Shown: positions 8,797-18,092, numbered from the stretch's first letter. The stretch is 34,207 nucleotides of DNA from an uncultured Oscillospiraceae bacterium (GCA_934659445.1 CAKUHV010000004.1:1-34207), one strand, 5' to 3'. Numbers and translations: made by a program. Notes: generated by a model from the letters alone, not told the origin.

Positions 8797-8866
8797 AGAC
8801 GGTCGGCATCTATCGCCGCCCCGCTCCCATGGAGTGTCTCTCCGGTTCCGTCAGTCACCGGGCGGC
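8792..8866 (-). ncRNA. ZTP/ZMP riboswitch (pfl RNA) aptamer
   Basis: Read on the minus strand. P1 is GCCGCCC (8866-8860) paired with GGGCGGC (8821-8815). The conserved internal stretch GGTGACTGACGG follows P1 (8859-8848), and the 3' domain is TGCCGACCGTCTGGGCA (8808-8792). GACGG (8852-8848) can pair with CCGTC (8802-8798), the pseudoknot that defines this class; it is a covaried form of the common GGCGG/CCGCC. This RNA is known to bind ZMP/ZTP, which accumulates when 10-formyl-THF is short, and to control purine and one-carbon genes. Its location just upstream of purE fits. Identification is from motif memory plus pairing, not a covariance-model score. Confidence 0.92.
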
Positions 8867-8884
8867 TTCTCTTTGTATGGCTTC

Positions 8885-8913
8885 AGTTTATCATCCCGGG
8901 CTTTTCCTGTCAA
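8885..8913 (-). promoter_or_regulatory. Sigma-A type promoter of the purine operon
   Basis: TTGACA (8913-8908), a 17-base spacer, then TAAACT (8890-8885) with a TG one base upstream (extended -10). Transcription would start near 8878, about a dozen bases before the aptamer P1. This separates the purine operon from the pyrimidine operon ahead of it. Confidence 0.8.
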
Positions 8914-8914
8914 T

Positions 8915-8952
8915 CGGGGAAACTGAAACAGTTTTCTTCTGTTTTCTCCCCG
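8915..8952 (-). terminator. Hairpin just after pyrI (weak or factor-dependent terminator candidate)
   Basis: Immediately after the pyrI stop, CGGGGA (8952-8947) can pair with TCCCCG (8920-8915), with additional AAAC/GTTT pairing inside. No T-tract follows; the next bases are the -35 box of the purine promoter. It may end or protect pyrimidine mRNA, but without a U-run it is not a convincing intrinsic terminator and some read-through into the purine operon is possible. Confidence 0.4.
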
Positions 8953-8954
8953 GT

Positions 8955-9395
8955 TTATGGCGCTTTTGTCCCCGCCTGGGGGTTGGCCTTGGTGTCGCAG
9001 TAGATGCAGCGGTACTCCCGCTTCTCCCGGTCGGTCAGGCGGAAGATGTGGAGGATCTCCTGCTCGGTGGTGGTGATGCACCGGGGATTTTTGCACTGGA
9101 TGATGTCGGTGAGCCTCTCCGGCAGCTCCATGTGCTTCTTCTCGGCCACCGCGCCGTCCCGGATGATGTCCACGGTGATGGTGGGGCTGACGTAGCCCAG
9201 CACGTCCAGGTCCAGCTCCAGCTCGGTGTCGATCTTGATGATGTCCTTCCGGCCCATGTGGTGGCTGGGGACATTTTTCAGGATGGCCACCGTGCACTCC
9301 AGGGCGTCCAGTCCCAGCATCTGATAGATCTGCATGGCCTTTCCGGCGGTGATGTGGTCGATGACGATGCCCTGCTTGATAGGATCTACTCTCAT
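8955..9395 (-). CDS. pyrI: Aspartate carbamoyltransferase regulatory chain
   Basis: Allosteric, zinc-binding partner of PyrB. The 146-aa product begins MRVDPIKQGIVIDHI and ends in a zinc domain with C-x4-C (C101, C106) and C-x2-C (C130, C133), the four ligands expected in PyrI. The ATG at 9395 has AAGGAGG seven bases upstream and lies two bases after the pyrB stop; the frame upstream overlaps pyrB and is not coding. Presence of PyrI implies a nucleotide-regulated ATCase holoenzyme, unlike the unregulated trimeric enzyme of Bacillus. It is the last gene of the pyrimidine operon. Confidence 0.95.
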   Translation of the reverse strand: MRVDPIKQGIVIDHITAGKAMQIYQMLGLDALECTVAILKNVPSHHMGRKDIIKIDTELELDLDVLGYVSPTITVDIIRDGAVAEKKHMELPERLTDIIQCKNPRCITTTEQEILHIFRLTDREKREYRCIYCDTKANPQAGTKAP

Positions 9396-9397
9396 AT

Positions 9398-10324
9398 TCA
9401 GCCCTCCTTCTGCTCCAGGCCCAGCAGCTTCATGATCAGGGCCATGCGGATGAATTTGCCGTTGCGGGCCTGGCGGAAATAGGCGGCCCGGGGGTCGGCG
9501 TCCACGGCGGTGGAGATCTCGTTCACCCGGGGCAGGGGGTGCAGGATGGTCAGGTCCTCTTTGGCATCCTTCAGCTTGCCCGGGGTGAGGATATAGCTGT
9601 CCCTCAGGCGCAGGTAGTCCTCCTCGTTGAAGAAGCGCTCCTTCTGCACCCGGGTCATGTACAGCACGTCCAGGCGGCTCATCACCGACTGCAGGTCGGT
9701 GGTCTGGGTGTAGGGGATGCCCTTGCTCTTGATGTAGGTATCCTTCACATAGCTGGGCAGCTTCAGCTCCTCCGGGGAGATGAGCACGAACTCCACCCCC
9801 TCGTACCGGGACATGGCGGCGATCAGGGAGTGCACCGTCCGGCCGAACTTCAGATCGCCGCACAGACCGATGGTCATGTGATCCAGGCGGCCCTTCTCCC
9901 GGTGGATGGTCAGCAGGTCGGTGAGGGTCTGGGTGGGGTGGTGATGGCTGCCGTCGCCGGCGTTGATGACAGGCACATCCGCCCGCATAGAGGCCACCAG
10001 GGGGGCGCCCTCCTTGGGGTGGCGCATGGCGATGATGTCGGCGTAGCCGCTGACCACCGCCACCGTGTCCCCCACGCTCTCCCCCTTGCTGGCGGAGCTG
10101 GAGGCCGCCTCAGAGAAGCCCAGCACGCTGCCGCCCAGGTCCAGCATGGCCGCCTCGAAGGACAGGCGGGTGCGGGTAGAGGGCTCGAAGAACAGGGTGG
10201 CCAGCTTCTTGTGGCGGCACACCTCCTGATACCGCTCCGGCCGGGCGATGATGTCGCCGGCCAGAACGATCAGCTCCTGGATCTCCTCCGTGGACAGGTC
10301 CATAATGTCGATCAGATCTCTCAT
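9398..10324 (-). CDS. pyrB: Aspartate carbamoyltransferase catalytic chain
   Basis: Condenses carbamoyl phosphate with aspartate. The 308-aa protein carries [13 protein letters not shown], whose STRTR binds carbamoyl phosphate, SSASKGES with the loop Lys, and HPLPRVNEI in the aspartate domain. The ATG at 10324 has AAGGAGG seven bases upstream. The frame remains open upstream to 10360, but this stretch lies over the ribosome site and the pyrE end. It is followed after two bases by its regulatory partner pyrI. Confidence 0.96.
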   Translation of the reverse strand: MRDLIDIMDLSTEEIQELIVLAGDIIARPERYQEVCRHKKLATLFFEPSTRTRLSFEAAMLDLGGSVLGFSEAASSSASKGESVGDTVAVVSGYADIIAMRHPKEGAPLVASMRADVPVINAGDGSHHHPTQTLTDLLTIHREKGRLDHMTIGLCGDLKFGRTVHSLIAAMSRYEGVEFVLISPEELKLPSYVKDTYIKSKGIPYTQTTDLQSVMSRLDVLYMTRVQKERFFNEEDYLRLRDSYILTPGKLKDAKEDLTILHPLPRVNEISTAVDADPRAAYFRQARNGKFIRMALIMKLLGLEQKEG

Positions 10325-10356
10325 AGCATATCCTCCTTCCCGGAAGCCCCCGGCGC

Positions 10357-10995
10357 TCACTGGGTCATCCAGCTCTCGTCACTGGGGTCGTTGCGGAAGT
10401 CGATCAGCCGCTGCACATCCTCGGGCTTGATGTAGTTCTCCTCGGCGGCGGCCTGGGCCACGGCGTCAAAGCTGGTCAGGCTGACGTTCTTCACATTGGC
10501 TTGGGCCAGGCGGTCCAGACCCTTCTGCATCCCGTAGGTGAAGATGGACACGATACCCAGCACCTGGGCGCCCGCCTGGCGCAGCACGTCCACCACCTCC
10601 AGCACGCTGCCGGCGGTGGAGATCAGATCCTCGATGACCACCACCTTCTGGCCCTTCTCCAGGCGGCCCTCGATCTGGTTGTTCCGGCCGTGATCCTTGG
10701 CGCCGGAGCGCACATAGCCCATGGGCAGCCCCAGAATGTGGCCGGCGATGGCCGCGTGGGCGATACCGGCGGTGGAGGTGCCCATGAGCACCTCGCAGTC
10801 GGGATACTCTCGCTTCACGGTGTCGGCGATGGCCTGCTCCACCCGATCGCGCACGGCGGGGGCGGTGAGGATCAGGCGGTTGTCGCAGTAAACGGGGCTC
10901 TTGATCCCGCTGGCCCAGGTGAAGGGCTGCTCGGGGCGGAAAAAGACGGCCTGAATGGACAGCAGGTCCCGGGCCACAGTCTGTTCAATGTTCAT
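10357..10995 (-). CDS. pyrE: Orotate phosphoribosyltransferase
   Basis: Adds the PRPP ribosyl phosphate to orotate, giving OMP. The 212-aa product contains the PRPP-binding motif [13 protein letters not shown], plus [16 protein letters not shown] near the N-terminus, typical of PyrE. The ATG at 10995 follows AGGAGG with eight-base spacing, so the upstream in-frame ATG at 11013 was not used. It sits between pyrF and pyrB in the operon. Confidence 0.95.
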   Translation of the reverse strand: MNIEQTVARDLLSIQAVFFRPEQPFTWASGIKSPVYCDNRLILTAPAVRDRVEQAIADTVKREYPDCEVLMGTSTAGIAHAAIAGHILGLPMGYVRSGAKDHGRNNQIEGRLEKGQKVVVIEDLISTAGSVLEVVDVLRQAGAQVLGIVSIFTYGMQKGLDRLAQANVKNVSLTSFDAVAQAAAEENYIKPEDVQRLIDFRNDPSDESWMTQ

Positions 10996-11033
10996 TGTTG
11001 ATTCCTCCTGCACGATTTTGATGGTAAGGGGGC

Positions 11034-11738
11034 TTACTGACCCAAAAATTCCTTCACTGCCCGGCGATAGGCATCTACGGGGTCGGCGGCCTGCGTAATG
11101 GGGCGGCCCACCACGATGTAGTCGCTGCCCAGTTCACGGGCCCGCACCGGGGTGGTCACCCGTACCTGGTCCCCCACGTCGCCGTCGGCAAAGCGCACGC
11201 CGGGGGTGACGGTGAGGAACTTCTCGCCGCAGGCGGCGTGCACCTGGCCCGCCTCCAGAGGGGAGCACACCACGCCGTCCAGTCCGGCGGCCGCGGCATT
11301 TTTGGCGTAGGCCAGTACCACCTGATCCAGGGGCTGGTCGATGAGCAGCTCCTGGGTCATCCGCTCCTGACTGGTGGAGGTCAGCTGGGTCACGGCCAGC
11401 AGCAGGGGGCGGCTGCCATCGGAGCGGGTCAGTCCCTCCAGGGCGGCCTCCATCATGGCACGGGTGCCCGCGGCGTGGAGGTTCACCATATCCACATCCA
11501 GGCGGGACAGCACAGCCATGGCCTTCTTCACGGTGTTGGGGATGTCGTGGAGCTTCAAGTCCAGAAAGATCTTGTGGCCCCGGGCCTTGATCTCCCGCAC
11601 CACTTGGGGCCCCTCAGCATAGAACAGCTCCATGCCGATCTTCACGAAGGGCTTTTCCGTCCCTTCAAACTGATCCAGAAAGGCCAGAGTCTTTTCCTTG
11701 TTTTCGAAATCCAGTGCTGCGATCACGTCACGCGCCAT
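11034..11738 (-). CDS. pyrF: Orotidine 5'-phosphate decarboxylase
   Basis: Decarboxylates OMP to UMP, the last step of the pathway. The 234-aa protein begins [11 protein letters not shown] and has the catalytic [11 protein letters not shown] motif (D60, K62, D65). It is a short bacterial group I enzyme. The ATG at 11738 follows AGGAGG and lies inside the last codons of pyrD (11-base overlap), indicating coupled translation. Confidence 0.96.
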   Translation of the reverse strand: MARDVIAALDFENKEKTLAFLDQFEGTEKPFVKIGMELFYAEGPQVVREIKARGHKIFLDLKLHDIPNTVKKAMAVLSRLDVDMVNLHAAGTRAMMEAALEGLTRSDGSRPLLLAVTQLTSTSQERMTQELLIDQPLDQVVLAYAKNAAAAGLDGVVCSPLEAGQVHAACGEKFLTVTPGVRFADGDVGDQVRVTTPVRARELGSDYIVVGRPITQAADPVDAYRRAVKEFLGQ

Positions 11739-12648
11739 GATGTGCTCCTCCTATGATCTCATTGATGTCCCGGACGCCGTACTGTTCCAGCAGGCCGGGC
11801 AGTTCCTCCGTTATTTTTTTGCAGGCGAGGGGATCCACCAGATTGGCGGCCCCCACCTCCACGGCGGTGGCCCCCGCCAGCATCAGCTCCATCACGTCCC
11901 GGGCGCAGGTGACGCCCCCCATGCCGATGATGGGGATGGACACCGCCTGATACACCTGATAGACCATCCGGACCGCCAGGGGGAAGATGGCCGGGCCGGA
12001 CATGCCGCCGGTGCTGTTGGCCAGGATGGGACGGCGGGTCTTTAAGTCCAGCCGCATCCCCATCAGGGTATTGATCAGGCTGACGCCGTCGGCCCCCGCG
12101 TCCTCGCAGGCCTTGGCGATGGACACGATGTCGGTGACATTGGGGCTGAGCTTCATATATACCGGCTTTTTGGTCACCGCCTTCACCGCACGGGTGACCT
12201 GGGCGGCAGCGGCGGGGCTGGTGCCGAAGGACATGCCCCCGTCGTGGACATTGGGGCAGCTGATGTTCACCTCCAGCAGGCCCACCTGCTCCTCCTGATC
12301 CAGCAGGGCGCAGGTCTCGGCGTACTCCTCCACGGAGAAGCCGCTGACGTTGGCGATCACCTTTTTGTGAAAGCACTCTTTCAGCTTGGGCAGCTCCTCG
12401 GCAATCACCTTCTCCACCCCGGGGTTTTGAAGGCCCACGGCGTTGAGCATACCGCCCCCATATTCAGCGATGCGGGGCAGGGGATTGCCGAAGCGGGGCT
12501 GCCCGGTGGTGCCCTTGAAGGAGAAGGTGCCCAGGCAGTTGATGTCGTACAGCTGGGCAAACTCATAGCCGTAGCCGAAGGTGCCGCTGGCGGGGATCAC
12601 CGGGTTGTCCAGCTGCCAGCCGCTCAGAGTCACGTTGGTCTTTACCAC
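11728..12648 (-). CDS. pyrD: Dihydroorotate dehydrogenase, class 1B catalytic subunit
   Basis: Oxidises dihydroorotate to orotate, passing electrons via FMN to the PyrK subunit and finally NAD+. The 306-aa product has [15 protein letters not shown], whose Cys is the active-site base of class 1 enzymes, and the [10 protein letters not shown] opening. The start appears to be GTG at 12648. Its ribosome site (GGGGGG) is poor and the GTG overlaps the pyrK stop, so expression is probably coupled to pyrK. The two subunits form one complex. Confidence 0.95.
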   Translation of the reverse strand: MVKTNVTLSGWQLDNPVIPASGTFGYGYEFAQLYDINCLGTFSFKGTTGQPRFGNPLPRIAEYGGGMLNAVGLQNPGVEKVIAEELPKLKECFHKKVIANVSGFSVEEYAETCALLDQEEQVGLLEVNISCPNVHDGGMSFGTSPAAAAQVTRAVKAVTKKPVYMKLSPNVTDIVSIAKACEDAGADGVSLINTLMGMRLDLKTRRPILANSTGGMSGPAIFPLAVRMVYQVYQAVSIPIIGMGGVTCARDVMELMLAGATAVEVGAANLVDPLACKKITEELPGLLEQYGVRDINEIIGGAHHGA

Positions 12649-13370
12649 AGCAGTTCCCCCCTTTCAAACACGGGGCCATCCTTACAGATGCGCCGATAGC
12701 CGTTCTTTGTCTCCATAGAGCAGCCCATGCAGGCCCCGAAGCCGCAGCCCATGCGGGTCTCGAAGCTGAGCTGGCCGTCCAGCTGTGTCCTGGCGAACAG
12801 TGCCTTCAGCATGGGCATGGGGCCGCAGGCGTAGAAGTAGGTGGCGTCCTCGGGCAAGGCGTCGGTGACGAAGCCCCTGACGCCCCGGCTGCCGTCGGCG
12901 GTGGTCACGGTGACGGGTACCCCCAGGGCCTCGAATTCCCGGGCCAGGAACACCTCCTCCGCCGCGTTGAAGCCCAGCACCGCCGCGGGGCGGCAGTCGG
13001 ACTCTGTCAGCTTCTGGGCCAGGCCGTACAGGGGGGCGGCACCGGCTCCGCCGCCCACCAGCAGGGGCCGCGCCCCCGCCTTCGTCACGTCGAAGCCGTT
13101 GCCCAGCCCGGTGAGCACGTCCAGCACCGTGCCGGGGGCCATGGTGCTCATCTGCTCCGTGCCCGTGCCCACGGTCTTGTAGATCAGGGTCAGGCTGTCC
13201 GCTGTCCAACTGCACACGGAGATGGGCCGGCGGAGGAAGCGCCCCTCCAGCCGGATGTCCACGAACTGCCCCGGCCGGGTGATGGCGGAGGTGTCCCCCG
13301 TCAGCACCATGCGGTAAGTCCCGGCGGCCAGCCGGGCGTTCTCTGCGATCACAAAATCACGCTGCTGCAT
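12642..13370 (-). CDS. pyrK: Dihydroorotate dehydrogenase electron transfer subunit (FAD, 2Fe-2S)
   Basis: Carries electrons from PyrD to NAD+. The 242-aa protein has the flavin-binding RRPISVCSW segment, a glycine-rich [14 protein letters not shown] nucleotide site and a C-terminal cysteine cluster ([13 protein letters not shown] followed by a further Cys in RRICKDGP), which fits the 2Fe-2S ligands of PyrK. AAGGAG lies just before the ATG at 13370. It overlaps pyrD and follows carB by 12 bases. Confidence 0.95.
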   Translation of the reverse strand: MQQRDFVIAENARLAAGTYRMVLTGDTSAITRPGQFVDIRLEGRFLRRPISVCSWTADSLTLIYKTVGTGTEQMSTMAPGTVLDVLTGLGNGFDVTKAGARPLLVGGGAGAAPLYGLAQKLTESDCRPAAVLGFNAAEEVFLAREFEALGVPVTVTTADGSRGVRGFVTDALPEDATYFYACGPMPMLKALFARTQLDGQLSFETRMGCGFGACMGCSMETKNGYRRICKDGPVFERGELLW

Positions 13371-13382
13371 AGTTCTCCTTTC

Positions 13383-16300
13383 TTACTCTCCATCGTCGAT
13401 GGTAGAGATGGACATGGTCATCTCCTCCAGCACCTCCAGCAGCACCCGCACCGTATCCAGAGAGGTGAAGGTGGTCACGCCGTTCTCCACCGCGCAGCGG
13501 CGGATGGCCGCGCCGTCCTGGGCGTGGGCCCCGGACTGGATGGAGCGGGTGTTGATCACATAGCTGACGTAGCCGGAGCGGATGGAGTCCAGGATCTCGT
13601 GGCTGCCCTCGCTGAGCTTGCCCCGCACCCGGGTGCGGATGTCGTGGGACTTCAGATAGGCGGCGGTGCCGGCGGTGGCCTCGATGTTGAAGCCCATCTC
13701 GTAGAACCGGCGCACCAGGGGCAGGCCCTCCGCCTTGTCCTCGTCCGCCAGGGTCACCAGCACGGTGCCGTAGTTCTGCACGTTCATGCCCGCGGCCTGC
13801 AGGGCCTTATACATGGCCCGGGGCAGCTTGTCGTCGTAGCCGATGGCCTCGCCGGTGGACTTCATCTCCGGGGACAGATAGGCGTCCAGCCCCCGGATCT
13901 TGGCGAAGGAGAACACGGGCACCTTGACGTAGCGGCGCTTCTTCTCCTGGGGGTACAGGTCGAAGATGCCCTGCTCCTTCAAGCTGGTGCCCAGGATCAC
14001 GTTGGTGGCGATGTCGGCCAGGGGGTAGCCCGTGGCCTTGGACAGGAAGGGCACCGTGCGGGAGGAGCGGGGGTTGACCTCGATGATATACACGTCGTCG
14101 TGCTTGTCCACGATGAACTGGATGTTGTACAGGCCCACGATGCCGATGCCCAGCCCCAGCTTCTTGGCGTAGGTCAGGATGGTTCCCTTCACTTTGTCGG
14201 AGATGGAGAAGGAGGGGTACACGCTGATGGAGTCGCCGGAGTGGACGCCGGTGCGCTCCACCAGCTCCATGATGCCGGGGACGAACACGTCCCGGCCGTC
14301 GCAGATGGCGTCCACCTCTACCTCACGGCCGGAGATGTACTTGTCCACCAGCACGGGCTTGTCCTCGTCCACCTCCACGGCGGTCTTCAGGTAGCGGCGG
14401 AGCATGTCGTCATCGGCCACGATCTCCATAGCCCGGCCGCCCAGCACAAAGGAGGGGCGCACCAGCACGGGGTAGCCCACGGCGTGGGCGGCCTTCAGGC
14501 CGTCCTCGATGTTGGTCACCGCGGCGCCACGGGGCTGGGGGATGCCCAGCTCCAGCAGCAGCTTCTCGAAGCAGTCCCGGTTCTCCGCCCGCTCGATGGC
14601 GGTGCAGTCGGTGCCGATCAGCTTCACCCCCCGGTCCATCAGGGGCTGGGCCAGGTTGATGGCCGTCTGTCCGCCCAGGCTGGCGATGACGCCGCCCGCC
14701 TGCTCGTACCGCAGGATGTTCATCACATCCTCGGGGGTCAGGGGCTCGAAGTACAGCTTGTCGGCGGTGGTGTAGTCGGTGGAGACGGTCTCCGGGTTGT
14801 TGTTGATGATGATGGCCTCGCGGCCCGCCTTGCGGATGGTCTGCACCGCGTGGACGGTGGAGTAGTCGAACTCCACGCCCTGGCCGATGCGGATGGGGCC
14901 AGCCCCCAGCACCACCACCTTCTCCTTGCCGGACAGGCGGGACTCGTTCTTCGTCCCCGGGGCATAGGTGGAGTAGAAGTAGGGGATGTAGGCCCCGGTG
15001 TGGCAGGTATCCACCATCTTATATACAGGGAACAGGTCAAGCTTCTCCCGCTGCTGGTAGACCTCCTGCTCGCTCATCTCCCACAGATAGGCGATGCAGG
15101 GATCGGAGAAGCCCATCTCCTTGGCCTTTTTCAGTGCCTCGCCGTCCCCCTTGTGGTCTTTCAGCACCTGCTCCATGTCCACGATGGCCTTGAACCTCTC
15201 CAGAAAGTAAGGGGTGATCATGGTCACGGTGTGCAGTTGCTCGATGCTGGTGCCCAGGCGCAGCAGCTGGGCGATGGCGAACAGGCCGTCGTCCCGGAAC
15301 TGGCCCAGATACTCCAGCAGCTCCTCCTTACTCTTGTCCTGGAACTTGGGCAGCCAGATATGGTGGGCGCCGATCTCCAGGGAGCGGACGGACTTGAGCA
15401 GGCACTCCTCCAGGGTGGTGCCGATGCCCATGACCTCGCCGGTGGCCTTCATCTGGGTGCCCAGAGTGTTGGCGGCGGCGGAGAACTTGTCGAAGGGGAA
15501 CCGGGGCAGCTTGGCCACCACATAGTCCAGGCTTGGCTCGAAGGCGGCGGTGGTGTTGGCCACGGCGATCTCGTCCAGATCCATGCCCACGGCCACCTTG
15601 GCGGTGACCCGGGCGATGGGGTAGCCGCTGGCCTTGCTGGCCAGGGCTGAGGAGCGGGACACTCGGGGGTTGATCTCGATGAGGAAGTACTCAGAGGTCT
15701 TGGGGTCCAGGGCGAACTGCACGTTGCAGCCCCCCTGGATCTTCAGGGTGCGGATGATCTTGATGGCGCTGTCGTTGAGCATCTTCAGGTCGTGGCCGTT
15801 CAGGGTCATGATGGGGGCCACCACAATGGAGTCGCCGGTGTGGACGCCCACGGGGTCGATGTTCTCCATGCCGCAGATGGTGATGGCCCGGTCAGAGGCG
15901 TCCCGCATGACCTCGAACTCGATCTCCTTATAGCCCTTCACGCTCTTCTCGATCAGCACCTGGTGGATGGGGGACAGCTTGAAGGCCTGGGCGCCCAGCT
16001 CTACCAGCTCGGCCTCGTTGTCCGCAAAGCCGCCGCCGGTGCCGCCCAGGGTAAAGGCGGGGCGGAGCACCACGGGATAGCCGATGGCCTTGGCCGCCGC
16101 CTTGGCCTCCTCCAGGTCATAGGTGATCTGAGAGGGGATGACCGGCTCGCCGATGGACTGGCACAGCTCTTTGAACAGCTCCCGGTCCTCCGCCCGGCGG
16201 ATGCTGTCGCTGTTTGTGCCCAGCAGCTCCACTTGGCACTCTTTCAGGATGCCCTTCTTCTCCAGCTGCATGGCCAGGTTCAGGCCGGTCTGGCCGCCGA

Positions 16301-16568
16301 TGCCGGGGACGATGGCATCAGGCCGCTCCCTGCGCAGGATGCGGGCTACATACTCCAGGGTCAAGGGCTCCATATACACCTTATCGGCGATGGAGGTGTC
16401 GGTCATGATGGTGGCGGGGTTGGAGTTGACCAGGACGACCTCGTACCCCTCCTCCTTCAGGGCCAGGCACGCCTGGGTGCCGGCGTAGTCGAACTCGGCG
16501 GCCTGGCCGATGACGATGGGGCCGGAGCCGATGATCATGATCTTCTTCAAGTCTGTTCTTTTGGGCAT
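13383..16568 (-). CDS. carB: Carbamoyl phosphate synthase large subunit
   Basis: Makes carbamoyl phosphate from ammonia (delivered by CarA), bicarbonate and two ATP. The 1061-aa length is normal. The two homologous halves are visible: IMIIGSGPIVIGQAAEFDY near the N-terminus and VVVLGAGPIRIGQGVEFDYS at the start of the second half. Each is followed by an ATP-grasp region with EVNPRSSRT or EINPRVSRSS. The last 140 or so residues are the MGS-like allosteric domain. AAGGAGG precedes the ATG at 16568. The small subunit gene carA, usually adjacent, is absent from the window. Confidence 0.97.
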   Translation of the reverse strand: MPKRTDLKKIMIIGSGPIVIGQAAEFDYAGTQACLALKEEGYEVVLVNSNPATIMTDTSIADKVYMEPLTLEYVARILRRERPDAIVPGIGGQTGLNLAMQLEKKGILKECQVELLGTNSDSIRRAEDRELFKELCQSIGEPVIPSQITYDLEEAKAAAKAIGYPVVLRPAFTLGGTGGGFADNEAELVELGAQAFKLSPIHQVLIEKSVKGYKEIEFEVMRDASDRAITICGMENIDPVGVHTGDSIVVAPIMTLNGHDLKMLNDSAIKIIRTLKIQGGCNVQFALDPKTSEYFLIEINPRVSRSSALASKASGYPIARVTAKVAVGMDLDEIAVANTTAAFEPSLDYVVAKLPRFPFDKFSAAANTLGTQMKATGEVMGIGTTLEECLLKSVRSLEIGAHHIWLPKFQDKSKEELLEYLGQFRDDGLFAIAQLLRLGTSIEQLHTVTMITPYFLERFKAIVDMEQVLKDHKGDGEALKKAKEMGFSDPCIAYLWEMSEQEVYQQREKLDLFPVYKMVDTCHTGAYIPYFYSTYAPGTKNESRLSGKEKVVVLGAGPIRIGQGVEFDYSTVHAVQTIRKAGREAIIINNNPETVSTDYTTADKLYFEPLTPEDVMNILRYEQAGGVIASLGGQTAINLAQPLMDRGVKLIGTDCTAIERAENRDCFEKLLLELGIPQPRGAAVTNIEDGLKAAHAVGYPVLVRPSFVLGGRAMEIVADDDMLRRYLKTAVEVDEDKPVLVDKYISGREVEVDAICDGRDVFVPGIMELVERTGVHSGDSISVYPSFSISDKVKGTILTYAKKLGLGIGIVGLYNIQFIVDKHDDVYIIEVNPRSSRTVPFLSKATGYPLADIATNVILGTSLKEQGIFDLYPQEKKRRYVKVPVFSFAKIRGLDAYLSPEMKSTGEAIGYDDKLPRAMYKALQAAGMNVQNYGTVLVTLADEDKAEGLPLVRRFYEMGFNIEATAGTAAYLKSHDIRTRVRGKLSEGSHEILDSIRSGYVSYVINTRSIQSGAHAQDGAAIRRCAVENGVTTFTSLDTVRVLLEVLEEMTMSISTIDDGE

Positions 16569-16652
16569 TTTGTTTCCTCCTTGATCCGCTGCCTGTTTGG
16601 CTCATCTGCTCTGCTTCACTGCTTGTCCCGGTTCTACCGGGTGTGGGGGTAT

Positions 16653-17867
16653 TTACTCTTCAGCCTGCCACACGGCCTTGCCGCCGCACACATTCAGCAG
16701 GCACCGGCCATAGACCTTCTCTCCCGCGAAGGGAGTGCTCTTGCCCATGGAGCAGAACTGTGCCGGGTCGATGGCGTACTCTGTGTTCAGATCCCAGACG
16801 GCGAAGTCGTCCTCCCGCAGAGGGAAGCCGAAGCGCTTCCGGGGGTTGATCGTCATCAGCTCCACCAGCTTTTCCAGAGGCAGCACGCCGGTGCGTACCA
16901 GCTTGGTGTACAGGATGGGGAAGGCGGTCTCCAGCCCTACGATCCCCATGGCGCTGCCTGCCAGGCCCTTGGCCTTCTCCTCGGCGCTGTGGGGGGCGTG
17001 GTCGGTGGCGATCATGTCTACTGTCCCGTCCAGGATGCCCTCCAGCAGGGCCTGCTGGTCCTCCTTACTCCGCAGGGGCGGGTTCATCTTGAAGCGGCCG
17101 TCCTCCTGCAGGTCCATGTCGGTCAGCACCAGGTAGTGGGGCCCCGTCTCGCAGGTGACGTCCAGGCCCTGGGCCTTGGCCTTCCGGATCAGCTCCACGC
17201 TCTCCTTGGTGGAGATGTGGCACACGTGATAGGCGCAGCCCGTCTCCCGCACCAGCTCCAGGTCCCGGGCGATCTGCCGCCACTCGCTCTCGCTGCTGAT
17301 GCCCTTGTGGCCGTGGAGCCGGGCGTACTCGCCGTCGTGGATGTAGCCGCCGCGGAGCAGGGAGTTGTCCTCGCAGTGGGCGGCGATGATCTTCCCAAGG
17401 CTCTTGGCCTTCTTCATAGCCGAGCGCATCAGGTTGTCGTTCTGCACACCGCTGCCGTCGTCGGAGAAGCCGGCCACATAGGGGGCCATTTCCTCCATGG
17501 CGGCCAGTTCCTTCCCCGCCCGGCCCATGGAGATGGTGCCGTAGGGGATGACGCCGATGGCCGCGTCCCGCTCGATCAGCTCCAGCTGGGGCTTCAAGTT
17601 GGCCAGACAGTCGGGGGCGGGGTCCAGATTGGGCATGGGGCACACCAGACTATACCCGCTGCGGGCTGCCGCCCGGGTGCCGGAAAAAATCGTCTCTTTA
17701 TAAGAAAATCCCGGCTGACGAAGATGTACGTGAACATCAACGAAGCCGGGAACGATCATACAATTATTAAATTCAACAGAAACACCGGGAACGGAAATGG
17801 AAATACGATCTGCGTGTCTGAATCGGTTCTTTTCAAATACCTGTGCATTTCTCACAACAGCGGACAT
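16653..17867 (-). CDS. pyrC: Dihydroorotase, class I
   Basis: Closes carbamoyl aspartate to dihydroorotate. The 404-aa protein has the metal motif DVHVHLRQPG (about residues 44-53), YHVCHIST and the ATDHAPHS loop, all typical of class I dihydroorotases. AAGGAGG sits seven bases before the ATG at 17867. It is the first gene of the pyrimidine operon. The first 55 or so codons are clearly richer in A and T than the rest of the gene and its neighbours, although the protein reads normally across the boundary. Confidence 0.96.
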   Translation of the reverse strand: MSAVVRNAQVFEKNRFRHADRISISVPGVSVEFNNCMIVPGFVDVHVHLRQPGFSYKETIFSGTRAAARSGYSLVCPMPNLDPAPDCLANLKPQLELIERDAAIGVIPYGTISMGRAGKELAAMEEMAPYVAGFSDDGSGVQNDNLMRSAMKKAKSLGKIIAAHCEDNSLLRGGYIHDGEYARLHGHKGISSESEWRQIARDLELVRETGCAYHVCHISTKESVELIRKAKAQGLDVTCETGPHYLVLTDMDLQEDGRFKMNPPLRSKEDQQALLEGILDGTVDMIATDHAPHSAEEKAKGLAGSAMGIVGLETAFPILYTKLVRTGVLPLEKLVELMTINPRKRFGFPLREDDFAVWDLNTEYAIDPAQFCSMGKSTPFAGEKVYGRCLLNVCGGKAVWQAEE

Positions 17868-17922
17868 GTACTTTCCTCCTTATCTGATGGTTTGACGGAC
17901 GGCGAAACGCGCGATTTTTGGT

Positions 17923-17951
17923 ATCTTACCATTCAAAGCAGCCGCTGTCAA
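17923..17951 (-). promoter_or_regulatory. Sigma-A type promoter of the pyrimidine operon
   Basis: TTGACA (17951-17946), a 17-base spacer, then TAAGAT (17928-17923) with TG one base upstream. The predicted start near 17916 gives a leader of only about 50 bases before pyrC. That leaves no room for a PyrR-type attenuator with antiterminator and terminator, so pyrimidine control must work another way. Confidence 0.82.
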
Positions 17952-18001
17952 GGGGAATATTTGCCTTAAATTTTTTTGAGAGCGCGGGTAAAAATACCCC
18001 C

Positions 18002-18029
18002 TTTACAAACGGGGAAAATCTGTTATAAT
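18002..18029 (+). promoter_or_regulatory. Strong promoter of the tRNA locus
   Basis: TTTACA (18002-18007), a 16-base spacer and a perfect TATAAT (18024-18029) on the plus strand, divergent from the pyrC promoter. Transcription would start near 18036 and cover the tRNA remnant and tRNA-Ala. Confidence 0.8.
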
Positions 18030-18067
18030 AAATAGGTCTTTTCATGAGACAGAGGACAAGAATATAC

Positions 18068-18092
18068 GGGCGATTAGCTCAGTTGGGAGGAG
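18068..18092 (+). pseudogene. tRNA 5'-half remnant
   Basis: GGGCGATTAGCTCAGTTGGG has a perfect tRNA acceptor 5' strand, the T-A at positions 8-9 and a D-arm, but the sequence that follows cannot complete the D-stem, and I find no acceptor 3' strand or T-arm before tRNA-Ala. A second, degenerate copy of the D-arm (CTAACTCAGTTG, about 18127-18138) lies downstream. The rest of 18093-18176 shows nothing I can identify. It is probably a tRNA gene broken by rearrangement, still transcribed from the promoter at 18002. Confidence 0.55.

Noticed and set aside
8742-8913. Guanine or THF riboswitch in front of purE
   Set aside because: No purine-aptamer three-way junction sequence is visible, and the GACUGACGG / CCGUCUGGGCA pair with pseudoknot specifically indicates the ZTP class.
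17868-18001. PyrR-type attenuator upstream of pyrC
   Set aside because: The strong promoter leaves about 50 bases of leader, with no terminator and no recognisable PyrR-binding loop.
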